From Oerskovia merdavium (GTDB lineage Bacteria; Actinomycetota; Actinomycetes; Actinomycetales; Cellulomonadaceae): a stretch of 36,525 nt of DNA. The notes below the pieces were generated by a model that did not search any database, was not told where the DNA came from, and saw only the letters and a list, made by a program, of their open reading frames with translations. The position numbers and the translations under genes are program-made. The stretch lies in the NCBI RefSeq assembly GCF_014836755.1, contig NZ_JACSQF010000030.1:1-36525 (forward strand), read 5' to 3'. This document shows, one piece after another, positions 8,481 to 15,709 of the stretch; positions within the stretch are counted from its first letter, which is position 1; each line of letters opens with the position of its first letter.

Positions 8481-8518
8481 GACCGGTCCTGCCTGACCGG
8501 TCCTGCCCGACCGGTCCC
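8481..8518. repeat. Short tandem repeat with GACCGGTC palindromes
   Basis: A 14-bp unit GACCGGTCCTGCC(T/C) occurs 2.7 times, at 8481, 8495 and 8509. Each copy begins with the self-complementary GACCGGTC. It lies downstream of the fusion gene, just before the terminator hairpin. Function not evident. Confidence 0.6.
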
Positions 8519-8523
8519 GACGG

Positions 8524-8565
8524 CGAAGGGCCCCGAGCCGCCCCCTGACGGCTCGGGGCCCTTCG
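8524..8565. terminator. Strong bidirectional hairpin terminator
   Basis: A perfect 17-bp stem: CGAAGGGCCCCGAGCCG at 8524-8540 pairs with 8549-8565 around an 8-nt loop. It lies between the convergent fusion gene (+) and DUF1996 gene (-). Complementary ends and position support a shared intrinsic terminator without a clear U-tract. Confidence 0.8.
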
Positions 8566-8628
8566 TCGTCGGCCGATGTCCTCGGCCCCGCCCCGACCTG
8601 CTGGGCGGGCGCGGGGGCCGGGGCCGCG

Positions 8629-10059
8629 TCAGCCGACCAGGTTGAAGTCCTCGTCGAGGACCGTCCCGCGGTGCGGCTTGTAGAGGTCGTAGCCGCGCGG
8701 GTTGCACTGCAGGCCACCGTTGATGCACTGCTCGACGAGCGCCGCGAGGACCTTCGGCTCCCAGGCGTTGACGAAGTCGTAGTGCCACGACTGGTCCGAA
8801 CCGCTGGCCAGCCGCACGTCCGACATGTCACCGCTCACGGGCCAGGCGATCTTGAACTCGAGCATGGGCACCGCGACGGGGTGGGTCATGGGGCACTGCC
8901 CCGCGACGGGGTAGGCCATGTGCGTGCCGTGCCCCATGTGCGAGGCGGCGCCCGGCGTCAGGTGCTTGCCGTCCCAGCAGCTCGGCGACTGGTAGCGCAG
9001 GTTGAGCTGGCTGCCGGGGTCGCAGTGGTCGGGGATCGACCAGCTCTTGGAGATCTCGCCGCACTCCCAGCCCTCGACCGCTCCAGGGGCCGTGCGGAAC
9101 GAGTCGACGGTCGCCATCATGTCGCCCGCCACGAACTCCAGGCCCGCGGGGAACGGCACGACCTGGGTGTAGTCGTCGATCCCGGACTTGTAGTAGATCG
9201 TCATCGGTATGTCCGGGGCGATCGGGGTGTCCCCGCGGTAGAGCGCGGGGAACCAGTAGGCCGAGTGGTCCTGCGGCACGGTGCACGTCGAGTCCGTGCT
9301 CGCGAAGAGCGACTCGGGCGTCGAGAAGGCGTCGGTCGACCGGTTGCCGACGAACGTGTGCAGGTGCGAGGCGCCCGGCTGGCCCGGGAACACGATCGGG
9401 TCGTCCTTCTCGAAGTGCGAGAACGAGCAGTTCGCCTGGAACTCGTGGTGCGTGACCTCGTCGTCGAACACAGGGGTCTCGGGCACCTCGACGGGCGTGC
9501 CGTCCCCGAAGACCTGGAGCTCGTACAGCGAGTAGCCGTAGCCCGTGGCGCGCTGGGTCCCGACGAGCTGGACGTAGCGACCCGTCGCGTCGACGTCGAG
9601 CGTCTGGAGCCCGCCCGTGCCGGCCGTGACGGTCGCCGCGGTGGTCCACGTCGTGGCGTCGTCCGACACCTGGATCGTGAACGCCCTGCCGTACGCGGCC
9701 TCCCAGTCGAGGACGACCGTGTCGAGCGCGAACGAGTCGCCCAGGTCCACGCGGAACCACTGGTCGTCGCCCGGTGAGCTCGCCCACCGGGTGGACCGGT
9801 CGCCGTCGACCGCGAACCGCGGGCCGAGCCCGCCGGACTCCGAGCTCGATGCCTCGGTCAGCGCTCCCTGCGAGAGCAGGGTGCCCGGTGCGGCGCTCGC
9901 CGCACCGGCCGCGCCGAGCGCGATCGCGGACGAGGTGACCAGTGCCGCGACCGAGAGCGAACCGACCAGGGCGCGGGTCCGTCGTCGGGCACGGGGCCGG
10001 CCGTGGCGCTGCGGGGAGTCCCCGGGCGCGCGGCGGGACGTTTGAGTGGTGCGGTGCAT
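8629..10059 (-). CDS. Secreted discoidin-DUF1996 protein
   Basis: A 476-residue predicted secreted protein. A long basic N-region and hydrophobic helix end near residue 56 (GAAGAASAA), consistent with a Sec or Tat-like signal peptide. A discoidin (F5/8 type C) module spans about 60-190, with RFAVDGDRSTRWASS, WFRVDLG and YSLYELQVFG. A DUF1996 domain spans about 200-460, with FQANCSFSHFEKDDPIVFPGQPG, SHLHTFVGN, several Cys, and many His (ASHMGHGTHMAYP). The function of DUF1996 is not established to my knowledge. It occurs in fungal wall-associated and actinobacterial secreted proteins. The ATG at 10059 has an excellent AGGAGG site. It lies downstream of another discoidin protein and beside a GH55-like gene, suggesting a glucan-related role (inference). 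Confidence 0.85.
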   Translation of the reverse strand: MHRTTQTSRRAPGDSPQRHGRPRARRRTRALVGSLSVAALVTSSAIALGAAGAASAAPGTLLSQGALTEASSSESGGLGPRFAVDGDRSTRWASSPGDDQWFRVDLGDSFALDTVVLDWEAAYGRAFTIQVSDDATTWTTAATVTAGTGGLQTLDVDATGRYVQLVGTQRATGYGYSLYELQVFGDGTPVEVPETPVFDDEVTHHEFQANCSFSHFEKDDPIVFPGQPGASHLHTFVGNRSTDAFSTPESLFASTDSTCTVPQDHSAYWFPALYRGDTPIAPDIPMTIYYKSGIDDYTQVVPFPAGLEFVAGDMMATVDSFRTAPGAVEGWECGEISKSWSIPDHCDPGSQLNLRYQSPSCWDGKHLTPGAASHMGHGTHMAYPVAGQCPMTHPVAVPMLEFKIAWPVSGDMSDVRLASGSDQSWHYDFVNAWEPKVLAALVEQCINGGLQCNPRGYDLYKPHRGTVLDEDFNLVG

Positions 10060-10107
10060 GCTTCCTCCTGTGACGTCGTCGTCGGGAGGTCGCGCCGGAG
10101 CGCGCCG

Positions 10108-10159
10108 CGCCCCCCCCCGGGGGGGGGCCCCCGGGCGGGGGACGGGGGGGGCGCGGGGG
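10108..10159. repeat. Extreme C/G homopolymer tract with G-quadruplex-like pattern
   Basis: Runs of about ten C, then nine G, five C and further G runs fill the gap between the two discoidin genes. On the plus strand, G runs at 10133-10135, 10137-10141, 10144-10151 and 10155-10159 satisfy a G-quadruplex pattern. The minus-strand transcript would be C-rich and can fold as C/G hairpins. Homopolymer length errors are likely here. Confidence 0.55.
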
Positions 10160-10182
10160 CGCCGCTCCCACCCGGGGTCTCG

Positions 10183-10971
10183 TCAGCGCGCGTAGACGCC
10201 GAGCTCGAAGAGCGAGTAGCCCCACTCGGTGCCGCGCTCCGTGAGGTTCAGGCGCACGTAGCGCCCGGACCCCGCGACGTCGATGTCGTCGACGCCGCCG
10301 TTGCCGCCCGTGACGGTCTTGACGGTCGACCACGTCGAGCCGTCGTCCGAGGTCTGGACCTCGTACGACTTCCCGTAGGCCGCCTCCCACACGAGCTGGA
10401 GGTGGTCGAAGGACCGGACCGAGCCCAGGTCGACCTGGAACCAGGCCGTCGGGCCCCACTGGCTCGCCCAGCGCGTGCCCAGGTCGCCGTCGACCGCGCG
10501 GGCGGCCGAGTAGTCCCCGTTCCACGGGTCGAAGCTCGACGCGGTGGCGGGCTTGCCCAGCGCGAGGTTGGTGCCCTGGACCGCAGGCGGGACCACGCGC
10601 AGCGACCTGGTCTCGACGCCCACGTTGCCCTGGCCGTCCTCGGCGAACACGTAGACCTTCCACACGCCGAGGCGCTCGGGCGCGGTGACCGTGAACTTCC
10701 CGGGAGCGGTCTGCGTGAGCGCGGTCCAGGCGAGCCCGCCGGCCCCGTCGATGTACTTGCTGTTGAAGAAGGCGACGTAGTTGATCGGGTCGCCGGGGTT
10801 CTCGACCGACGACGCCGTGGCCGGCTTGCCCTGGGACAGCAGGGTCGGGGCCGCCTCGGCGGCTCCGACGGGTACCAGGGTCGCGGACGCGACGAGCAGC
10901 GACAGGGCGAGCGCGGTCAGGCTGCGCCGCCTGCTGCGCCGCGGTCTGGCAGGGGTGTGCGGGGGTCTCAT
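10183..10971 (-). CDS. Secreted discoidin-domain protein, apparently internally shortened
   Basis: A 262-residue predicted exported protein. A basic n-region and hydrophobic stretch (LTALALSLLVASATLVPVGAAEA) cleave near residue 41. Residues 43-59 (TLLSQGKPATASSVENPG) are the opening strand of a discoidin module like that of the GH55-like protein. They then run directly into a beta-sandwich segment (about 61-128, ending EDGQGNVGVETRSLRVV) of the kind found at the C-terminal side of glycoside hydrolases. A complete discoidin module follows (135-262: NLALGKPATASS, DGDLGTRWAS, WFQVDLG, YSLFELGVY). No catalytic domain remains. Either this is a natural binding protein or an in-frame deletion removed a catalytic core. 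A GAGAGG site precedes the ATG at 10971. A CelR-like box lies 86 bp upstream. Confidence 0.78.
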   Translation of the reverse strand: MRPPHTPARPRRSRRRSLTALALSLLVASATLVPVGAAEAAPTLLSQGKPATASSVENPGDPINYVAFFNSKYIDGAGGLAWTALTQTAPGKFTVTAPERLGVWKVYVFAEDGQGNVGVETRSLRVVPPAVQGTNLALGKPATASSFDPWNGDYSAARAVDGDLGTRWASQWGPTAWFQVDLGSVRSFDHLQLVWEAAYGKSYEVQTSDDGSTWSTVKTVTGGNGGVDDIDVAGSGRYVRLNLTERGTEWGYSLFELGVYAR

Positions 10972-11056
10972 GTTCTACCTCTCGGGGGAGACAGGAGTCC
11001 TGGCCGTCGTCGGCAGGCTCCGGGAATCAGTTCTTCGTCGAGCTGGATCCATCCGG

Positions 11057-11068
11057 GAGAGCGCTCTC
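11057..11068. promoter_or_regulatory. CelR-like palindromic operator (GAGAGCGCTCTC)
   Basis: A perfect 12-bp palindrome, 86 bp upstream of the discoidin gene (-) and about 200 bp upstream of the first LacI gene (+). The core GAGCGCTC matches the centre of the Thermobifida CelR operator TGGGAGCGCTCCCA. The identical 12-mer recurs in front of the GH55-like gene. Confidence 0.75.
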
Positions 11069-11069
11069 A

Positions 11070-11081
11070 TCCGAATTCGGA
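11070..11081. promoter_or_regulatory. Palindrome TCCGAATTCGGA beside the CelR-like box
   Basis: A perfect 12-bp palindrome starting 2 bp after the GAGAGCGCTCTC box. It could be a second protein site or a chance dyad. Its role is unproven. Confidence 0.4.
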
Positions 11082-11109
11082 GTATTCCGACGTTCAGGAG
11101 GGCTGTCAA

Positions 11110-11122
11110 GGGAACGGTTCCC
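11110..11122. promoter_or_regulatory. Palindrome GGGAACGGTTCCC
   Basis: A perfect 13-bp dyad (GGGAAC, centre G, GTTCCC) in the divergent intergenic region between the discoidin gene and the LacI gene. LacI-family operators often have this kind of symmetry. No second copy was found in the window. Confidence 0.45.
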
Positions 11123-11228
11123 GAAAGTGTGCAGCGGGGTGAACTTCGAGAAGGCAGAACGGGCGGCGACCAGGACGGACGAACGGTGGAATGCTGCCGG
11201 TTCGTCGCGTTGGCGCGCTGCACCTCGG

Positions 11229-11246
11229 CGGGAAAGCGCTATCCCG
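11229..11246. promoter_or_regulatory. Imperfect AGCGCT dyad before lacI-type gene
   Basis: An 18-bp dyad CGGGAAAGCGCTATCCCG with one mismatched pair, centred on AGCGCT and 20 bp upstream of the GTG start of the first LacI gene. Its position is suited to autorepression (inference). Confidence 0.55.
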
Positions 11247-11266
11247 AGAATGCTAGCGTCACCCCT

Positions 11267-12337
11267 GTGACAGCACCTCGTCCCTCCGCCGGCCCGACGC
11301 TCGACGACGTCGCGCGCGTCGCCGGTGTCTCGCGCGCGACCGCGTCGCGCGTCATCAACGGCAAGCGCAAGGTCGCGCCCGCTCTCCAGGAGCTCGTGCA
11401 GAGCGCGGTCGCCGCGACGGGCTACTCCCCGCACCGGGCGGCCCGCACGCTCGTCACGCGACGCACCGGGAGCGTCGCGCTCGTGATCTCCGGCACGGAT
11501 CCCGAGACGGACCCCGTGACCGACCCCGGCTCGGGCGGTAGCCGCTACGCGGGCCACGTGTTCGACGACCCGTTCTTCGGGCGGATCGTCGCGGGGATCG
11601 TCCGGGCCCTGCGCCCGCACGACGTGCACCCGGTCCTCATGCTCGCCGAGGACGACGCGGCCCGGGCGCAGGTCGTCTCCTACGTCCGCCAGGGCAACGC
11701 CGACGGCGTCCTGCACGTCTCGACCCGCGCCGACGACCCGCTGCCCGCGCTCCTGGTCGAGGTCGGGCGCCCCGCGGTGCTGTTCGCGCGCCCGTCGGCG
11801 CCGCTCCCGATCAGCTTCGTCGACCTGGCCAACCGGGACGGGGGAGCGCTCGCCGCGGAGCACTTCGTGGCCGACGGCAGGACGGCGCCGGCCGCGATCT
11901 CGGGACCGCTGGGGGTGCTCGCGGCGAACGACCGGCTCGCCGGTTTCCGGGACGCCCTCGCGCGGCGGGGCCATGCCTACGTGCCGTCGGTCGAGGGGAA
12001 CTTCACGATCGAGAGCGGCGACGCCGCGATGCGGGCGCTGCTCGAGCAGGTGCCCGGGGTCGACGCGGTCTTCGCGGGGAACGACCTCATGGCCCAGGGG
12101 GCGATCGACGTGCTGCACGAGGCCGGACGACGCGTGCCCGAGGACGTCGCGGTCATCGGGTTCGACGACACCGCCCTCGCACAGCGGGCCCGGCCTGCCC
12201 TGACGACCGTGCGCCAACCGGTCGAGGAGATGGCGGGCGAGATGGTCCGGCTCCTGCTCGAGCGCATCGAGGACCCGACGCTCGCGGTGCGCTCGGTGCT
12301 GTTCGAGCCCGCGCTCGTGGTGCGCGGCTCGGCCTGA
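11267..12337 (+). CDS. LacI family transcriptional regulator (CelR-like), copy 1
   Basis: A 356-residue LacI/GalR repressor. The N-terminal HTH (about 11-34) is PTLDDVARVAGVSRATASRVIN. The hinge region carries PHRAARTLVTRRTGSVALVISG. A periplasmic-binding-protein-like sensor domain follows (FFGRIVAGIVRALRPHDVHPVLM, FAGNDLMAQGAIDVL, IGFDDTALAQRARPALTTVRQP). The GTG at 11267 is chosen because it starts just before the HTH; the upstream frame is unlike the family. It is divergent from the discoidin/DUF1996 genes and convergent with the GH55-like gene. It is a close paralogue of the LacI gene at 15710 with a nearly identical recognition helix. Likely sugar-responsive control of the glucan genes through the AGCGCT boxes. 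Confidence 0.9.
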   Translation: MTAPRPSAGPTLDDVARVAGVSRATASRVINGKRKVAPALQELVQSAVAATGYSPHRAARTLVTRRTGSVALVISGTDPETDPVTDPGSGGSRYAGHVFDDPFFGRIVAGIVRALRPHDVHPVLMLAEDDAARAQVVSYVRQGNADGVLHVSTRADDPLPALLVEVGRPAVLFARPSAPLPISFVDLANRDGGALAAEHFVADGRTAPAAISGPLGVLAANDRLAGFRDALARRGHAYVPSVEGNFTIESGDAAMRALLEQVPGVDAVFAGNDLMAQGAIDVLHEAGRRVPEDVAVIGFDDTALAQRARPALTTVRQPVEEMAGEMVRLLLERIEDPTLAVRSVLFEPALVVRGSA

Positions 12338-12351
12338 GGTTCAGACCGGCG

Positions 12352-12386
12352 GCCCGGGGGGGGGGCGCGGGGGGCGGGGCGGGGCC
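12352..12386 (+). repeat. G-rich low-complexity tract
   Basis: Successive G runs follow the LacI stop. They satisfy a G-quadruplex pattern on the plus strand. Like the tract at 10108-10159, the length of the longest run may be unreliable. Confidence 0.5.
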
Positions 12387-12400
12387 TGGGGTCCCGCCCG

Positions 12401-12418
12401 GCGGCCCGCCCGGGCCGC
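12401..12418. terminator. Hairpin between convergent LacI and GH55-like genes
   Basis: An 8-bp dyad, GCGGCCCG and CGGGCCGC, separated by 2 nt; it folds as a 6-bp stem with a 6-nt loop. It lies between two converging genes and is a candidate shared terminator. Confidence 0.5.
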
Positions 12419-12468
12419 GACGTCGTGTCGCGGACCCGGGCAGGCCGGCTGGTCACCCGGTCAGGAGG

Positions 12469-15400
12469 TCAGCAGGTCCTCCCGTCGAACGTCGCGGGCA
12501 CGACCGTCGTGACGGCCGTCCCGTCGACGGTGCCCGTCGCGGTCACCGAGGTGCTGCCGGCCGAGACCGAGGCCGCCCGGGCGTTGAAGCTCTGTGCTGC
12601 GAGCCTGCCCCCCGCCACCTGGGAGAACGTCTTGGTGCCGTACGGCGTGGCGAGCGCGACGTCGACCGGCGCGCCCTCCTTGTTGGTCGCCGTGACCGCG
12701 AGCTGGACCTTGCCGGCCACGCAGCGCGTGACGGCCGTGGCCTGCACGTCGAGCGCCGGCGCGGGCGTCACGTCGACGCCGCCGTAGAAGGCGACGTAGC
12801 TCGGGATGGTGTCCGGTCCGTCGGCGCGCGGGCCGACCCCGTTGATGACGGCCTCGAAGATGCCCTCGCCGCCGAGGGAGACGACGAGCATGTTGTGCAT
12901 CTTGACGCCGGCCACCTGGGGGACCTCGAAGCCGCCGTCGACGACGATCTCGGTCTCCTCGGTGTCGGACGTGAAGTTCGAGTAGGAACCCAGGCCCCAG
13001 GCCTCGTGGTTCTTCACACCGTCCGCGACCTTGTAGGCCGCCCACCCGCGGGTGTCACCGTTCTGCCAGGCTGCCTGGTCCGGGACGTCGTACGGCAGCT
13101 CGTTCTGGTAGAACACGGTCTTGCCCCGCTCGCCGTTCCACAGGGTGTTGTACTTCTGGTAGTGCTCGACGAACAGACCGTAGGCAGAGACGTCGTCCCC
13201 GTTGACCACGAACCCGTAGTCGGACGTGTTGAGGTCCCAGCCGATGCCCTCGCCGTGGTCACCGCGCCACGACCACACGTGGTCGACGATGGTGTCGTCG
13301 GCGTTGATGATCATGGCCGCGTCGACCTTGCCCGCGACAGCACCGCCCACGCGCATGAACACGTCGTGCAGGACGATCGGGTCGTCCGAGTGGTCGGTGT
13401 GGACGCCCTCGTCGCCGACGACGAACAGCGCCGGGGACTCGGTGACCGCGGCGTCGAACAGGATGCCCGCGACCGTGATGCCGTCCTCGTCGGCCACGTG
13501 CATGCCGACGCCCCCGTGCTCGGGGATGATCGTCGCGTAGCCCAGGCCCAGGACGACCGTTCCGGGCCTGTCGACCTGGATCGTCTGGTCGACGCGGTAG
13601 ACGCCCGGGGTCATGAGCAGGTTCTTGCCCGCGGCCAGGGCCGCGTTGATCTCGGCCGCGGTGTCGCCCTCCTTGGCCACGAAGAAGTCGTCGAGCGGGA
13701 TCGACGTGCCGGCCGTGTGGCCGTTCTTCCAGGTGGTGCCCGTCGTGCCCTCGCGCAGCTCGGGGACGAACACGGCCCACTCGTCGCCGTCGAGGTAGAG
13801 GTAGGGCTTCTCGCGGACGGTGCCCGTGGTGTCGAGCCGGGTCACCGGGGGCTTGGGCCACGTCGCGGCCGTGGGCAGCGTGCCCTCGACGCCCGAGTAG
13901 ACCATGTTCCAGACGCCGCCCTTCCACTCGCCGACCGAGCTGTCGCGGGCGTACCACTGCTGCTGCGTCCAGGACTCGACCACGCCGGTCACGTTCGTGT
14001 CGGCGATGTAGCCGCCCGACGACCAGCCGTAGGCCGACGAGTCGAGCTGGAGGCCGCCGTTGACCTGGATGCGGCGGAACGGTGCCGCCTGGGACGTGGC
14101 CCAGCGGGCCATGCCGTCGTCGGGCGTGATCGACAGGTTCTCGGCCGAGCGCCAGAAGTTCTGGGTCGCGTTGCCGCCGAACCACTGCGCGTCGACCCAG
14201 TCGCCGCCCTTCACGGTCACGTCGGTCGGGTCCTGACCGACACCCGAGAGCGAGGTGTAGAAGCCGATGCGCGCGTCGACCTCGTACTCACCGGGCGTGA
14301 AGAGGAACTGGTACCGGCCGGGGCCGAACTGGTCCTGCTCCTGCTGGGCGAACACGGTGTCGATCTGGTGCTGGATCGCCGAGTCCGGCATCGAGGGGTC
14401 GAACACGAAGACGTTCGGGCCGAACAGGTCGGTCGTCGGGTCGATCGAGGCGCCGGGGGTCAGGACGCGGAACTCGTACATCGAGTACCCGAACGTGGTG
14501 CCCCGCGCGACGCCCTGCCAGCGCACGTAGCGCGCCGAGGTCGTGTCGAACGTGACGACGTCGGTCCCGCCGTCCTGGTTGCGCGCCTGGGCAGCAGTGG
14601 TCCACGTGGAGCCGTCGGTCGAGAGCTCGATGTCGTAGTCCTTGCCGTACGCGCCCTCCCAGAGGATGCTCACGCCGCAGACCTCGTCGGCCTCGCCCAG
14701 GTCCACCTGCAGCCACTCGTCGTCCTGGCCCGTCCACGTGGTCGTGTCGAGCACCGAGCCCCAACGGGTGCTGGTGTTCTGGTCGACGGCCTTGGCCGGG
14801 GTCGAGTCGCCCTGCTGCGACGAGGCCGTCGCGGTCGCGCCTGCGGTCACGTCGGTCAGGCAGGCCGTGGGGTTGGTGGGGTCCACCGGGTCCACCGGGT
14901 CCACGGGGTCGACCGGTCCGCCTGCGGGCTCGCCGAACACGCGGAACTCCCACAGCGAGTAGCCGTACCCCGTGCCGCGGACGTCGCCGAGGAGGCGGAC
15001 GTAGCGGCCGGCGCCGTCGACGTCGAGCACGTCCGCCCCGCCGTCGCCGTTCGTCACGGTGCTCAGGGTGTTCCAGGTCGTGCCGTCGTCGGAGGTCTGG
15101 ATCCGGTACCCCTTGCCGTAGGCGCCCTCCCAGTCGAGCTCGACCCGGTCGATCGTGGCCCGCTGACCCAGGTCGACCTGGATCCACTGCGGGTCGGTCG
15201 CCAGGCTCGACCAGCGGCTGCCGCCGTCGCCGTCGAACGCCTCGCCCGCCTGGTAGCCGTCGGGCGACTGCGTCGAGGACGCCGTCGCGGGCTTCCCCTG
15301 GGACAGGAGGGTGGGGCCGTCGGCCGCTGCCGCGGGGACGAGCGGGACCGCGAGGCCTGCCGCGGCGACCGCCAGGGCGAGGGCCGCTCCGGCTCCTCGG

Positions 15401-15471
15401 CGGGACGGGCGTCTCCGGCGCTGCGGGACGGGTGCCGCGGGCGGCACGGTGGGAAGGGGCGAGAAGGGCAT
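12469..15471 (-). CDS. Secreted discoidin-discoidin-GH55-like beta-1,3-glucanase
   Basis: A 1000-residue predicted exported enzyme. The signal peptide ends near residue 50 (LALAVAAAGLAVPLVPAAAA). Discoidin module 1 spans about 55-190, followed by the linker PVDPVDPVDPVDPTNP and discoidin module 2 (about 210-355). The catalytic region (about 360-890) is a parallel beta-helix type of the GH55/pectate-lyase-3 kind, beginning FGPNVFVFDPSMPDSAIQ and including TQNFWRSAENL, QAAPFRRIQVNGGLQLD and VREKPYLYLDGDEW. The conserved EHYQKYNTLWNGERG (Glu near residue 780) is a candidate catalytic segment. A C-terminal beta domain ends at TFDGRTC. The family acts on laminarin and fungal beta-1,3-glucan; I assign GH55 from remembered Streptomyces homologues. 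The ATG at 15471 has an AGGAGA site. CelR-like boxes lie upstream. Confidence 0.75.
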   Translation of the reverse strand: MPFSPLPTVPPAAPVPQRRRRPSRRGAGAALALAVAAAGLAVPLVPAAAADGPTLLSQGKPATASSTQSPDGYQAGEAFDGDGGSRWSSLATDPQWIQVDLGQRATIDRVELDWEGAYGKGYRIQTSDDGTTWNTLSTVTNGDGGADVLDVDGAGRYVRLLGDVRGTGYGYSLWEFRVFGEPAGGPVDPVDPVDPVDPTNPTACLTDVTAGATATASSQQGDSTPAKAVDQNTSTRWGSVLDTTTWTGQDDEWLQVDLGEADEVCGVSILWEGAYGKDYDIELSTDGSTWTTAAQARNQDGGTDVVTFDTTSARYVRWQGVARGTTFGYSMYEFRVLTPGASIDPTTDLFGPNVFVFDPSMPDSAIQHQIDTVFAQQEQDQFGPGRYQFLFTPGEYEVDARIGFYTSLSGVGQDPTDVTVKGGDWVDAQWFGGNATQNFWRSAENLSITPDDGMARWATSQAAPFRRIQVNGGLQLDSSAYGWSSGGYIADTNVTGVVESWTQQQWYARDSSVGEWKGGVWNMVYSGVEGTLPTAATWPKPPVTRLDTTGTVREKPYLYLDGDEWAVFVPELREGTTGTTWKNGHTAGTSIPLDDFFVAKEGDTAAEINAALAAGKNLLMTPGVYRVDQTIQVDRPGTVVLGLGYATIIPEHGGVGMHVADEDGITVAGILFDAAVTESPALFVVGDEGVHTDHSDDPIVLHDVFMRVGGAVAGKVDAAMIINADDTIVDHVWSWRGDHGEGIGWDLNTSDYGFVVNGDDVSAYGLFVEHYQKYNTLWNGERGKTVFYQNELPYDVPDQAAWQNGDTRGWAAYKVADGVKNHEAWGLGSYSNFTSDTEETEIVVDGGFEVPQVAGVKMHNMLVVSLGGEGIFEAVINGVGPRADGPDTIPSYVAFYGGVDVTPAPALDVQATAVTRCVAGKVQLAVTATNKEGAPVDVALATPYGTKTFSQVAGGRLAAQSFNARAASVSAGSTSVTATGTVDGTAVTTVVPATFDGRTC
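14879..14923 (-). repeat. Coding repeat for the Pro-Val-Asp-Pro linker
   Basis: A 9-bp unit (GGTCCACCG on the plus strand) is repeated about four times and encodes the Val-Asp-Pro linker joining the two discoidin modules. Such repeats can vary in copy number and so vary linker length. Confidence 0.65.
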
Positions 15472-15530
15472 CGGTTCTCTCCTAGGTCGTCGTCGACCGC
15501 GTCCAGGCTCTACGCCGAGCAGGACGCACG

Positions 15531-15554
15531 TCGTGAGAGAGCGCTCTCTCACGA
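15531..15554. promoter_or_regulatory. 24-bp perfect CelR-like palindrome
   Basis: A perfect 24-bp palindrome with half-site TCGTGAGAGAGC, centred on AGCGCT. It lies 60 bp upstream of the GH55-like start (-) and 156 bp upstream of the second LacI start (+). It contains the same GAGAGCGCTCTC core seen at 11057 and 15592. It is the strongest candidate LacI-family operator in the window. Confidence 0.8.
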
Positions 15555-15591
15555 TGTCGGCCAGTATTCAGGTGAGGGGGTCCGGCGTCAA

Positions 15592-15603
15592 GAGAGCGCT
15601 CTC
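15592..15603. promoter_or_regulatory. Second GAGAGCGCTCTC box
   Basis: A perfect 12-bp copy of the box at 11057-11068, centred 55 bp from the centre of the 24-bp palindrome. About five helical turns of spacing would put both sites on one face and allow cooperative binding or looping (inference). Confidence 0.75.
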
Positions 15604-15678
15604 CCGCGTCCTTCGCGGCCGCTGGACGCGACCCGACGCGCGGGGCGGCGCTCCGCCGTCGGGCCCGTGGCTGTCCCA

Positions 15679-15690
15679 GGAGCGCGCTCC
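15679..15690. promoter_or_regulatory. Palindrome GGAGCGCGCTCC before lacI-type gene 2
   Basis: A perfect 12-bp palindrome, 20 bp upstream of the second LacI ATG. It is related to the other boxes but has a GCGC rather than AGCGCT centre. It sits like the autoregulatory-type site before LacI copy 1. Confidence 0.5.
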
Positions 15691-15709
15691 GCGCTGCTAG
15701 CCTCGCCCC

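Noticed and set aside
10133-10159. G-quadruplex as a definite regulatory element.
   Set aside because: The pattern fits, but the run lengths may be sequencing error and no functional context supports it. Kept only as a low-complexity tract.
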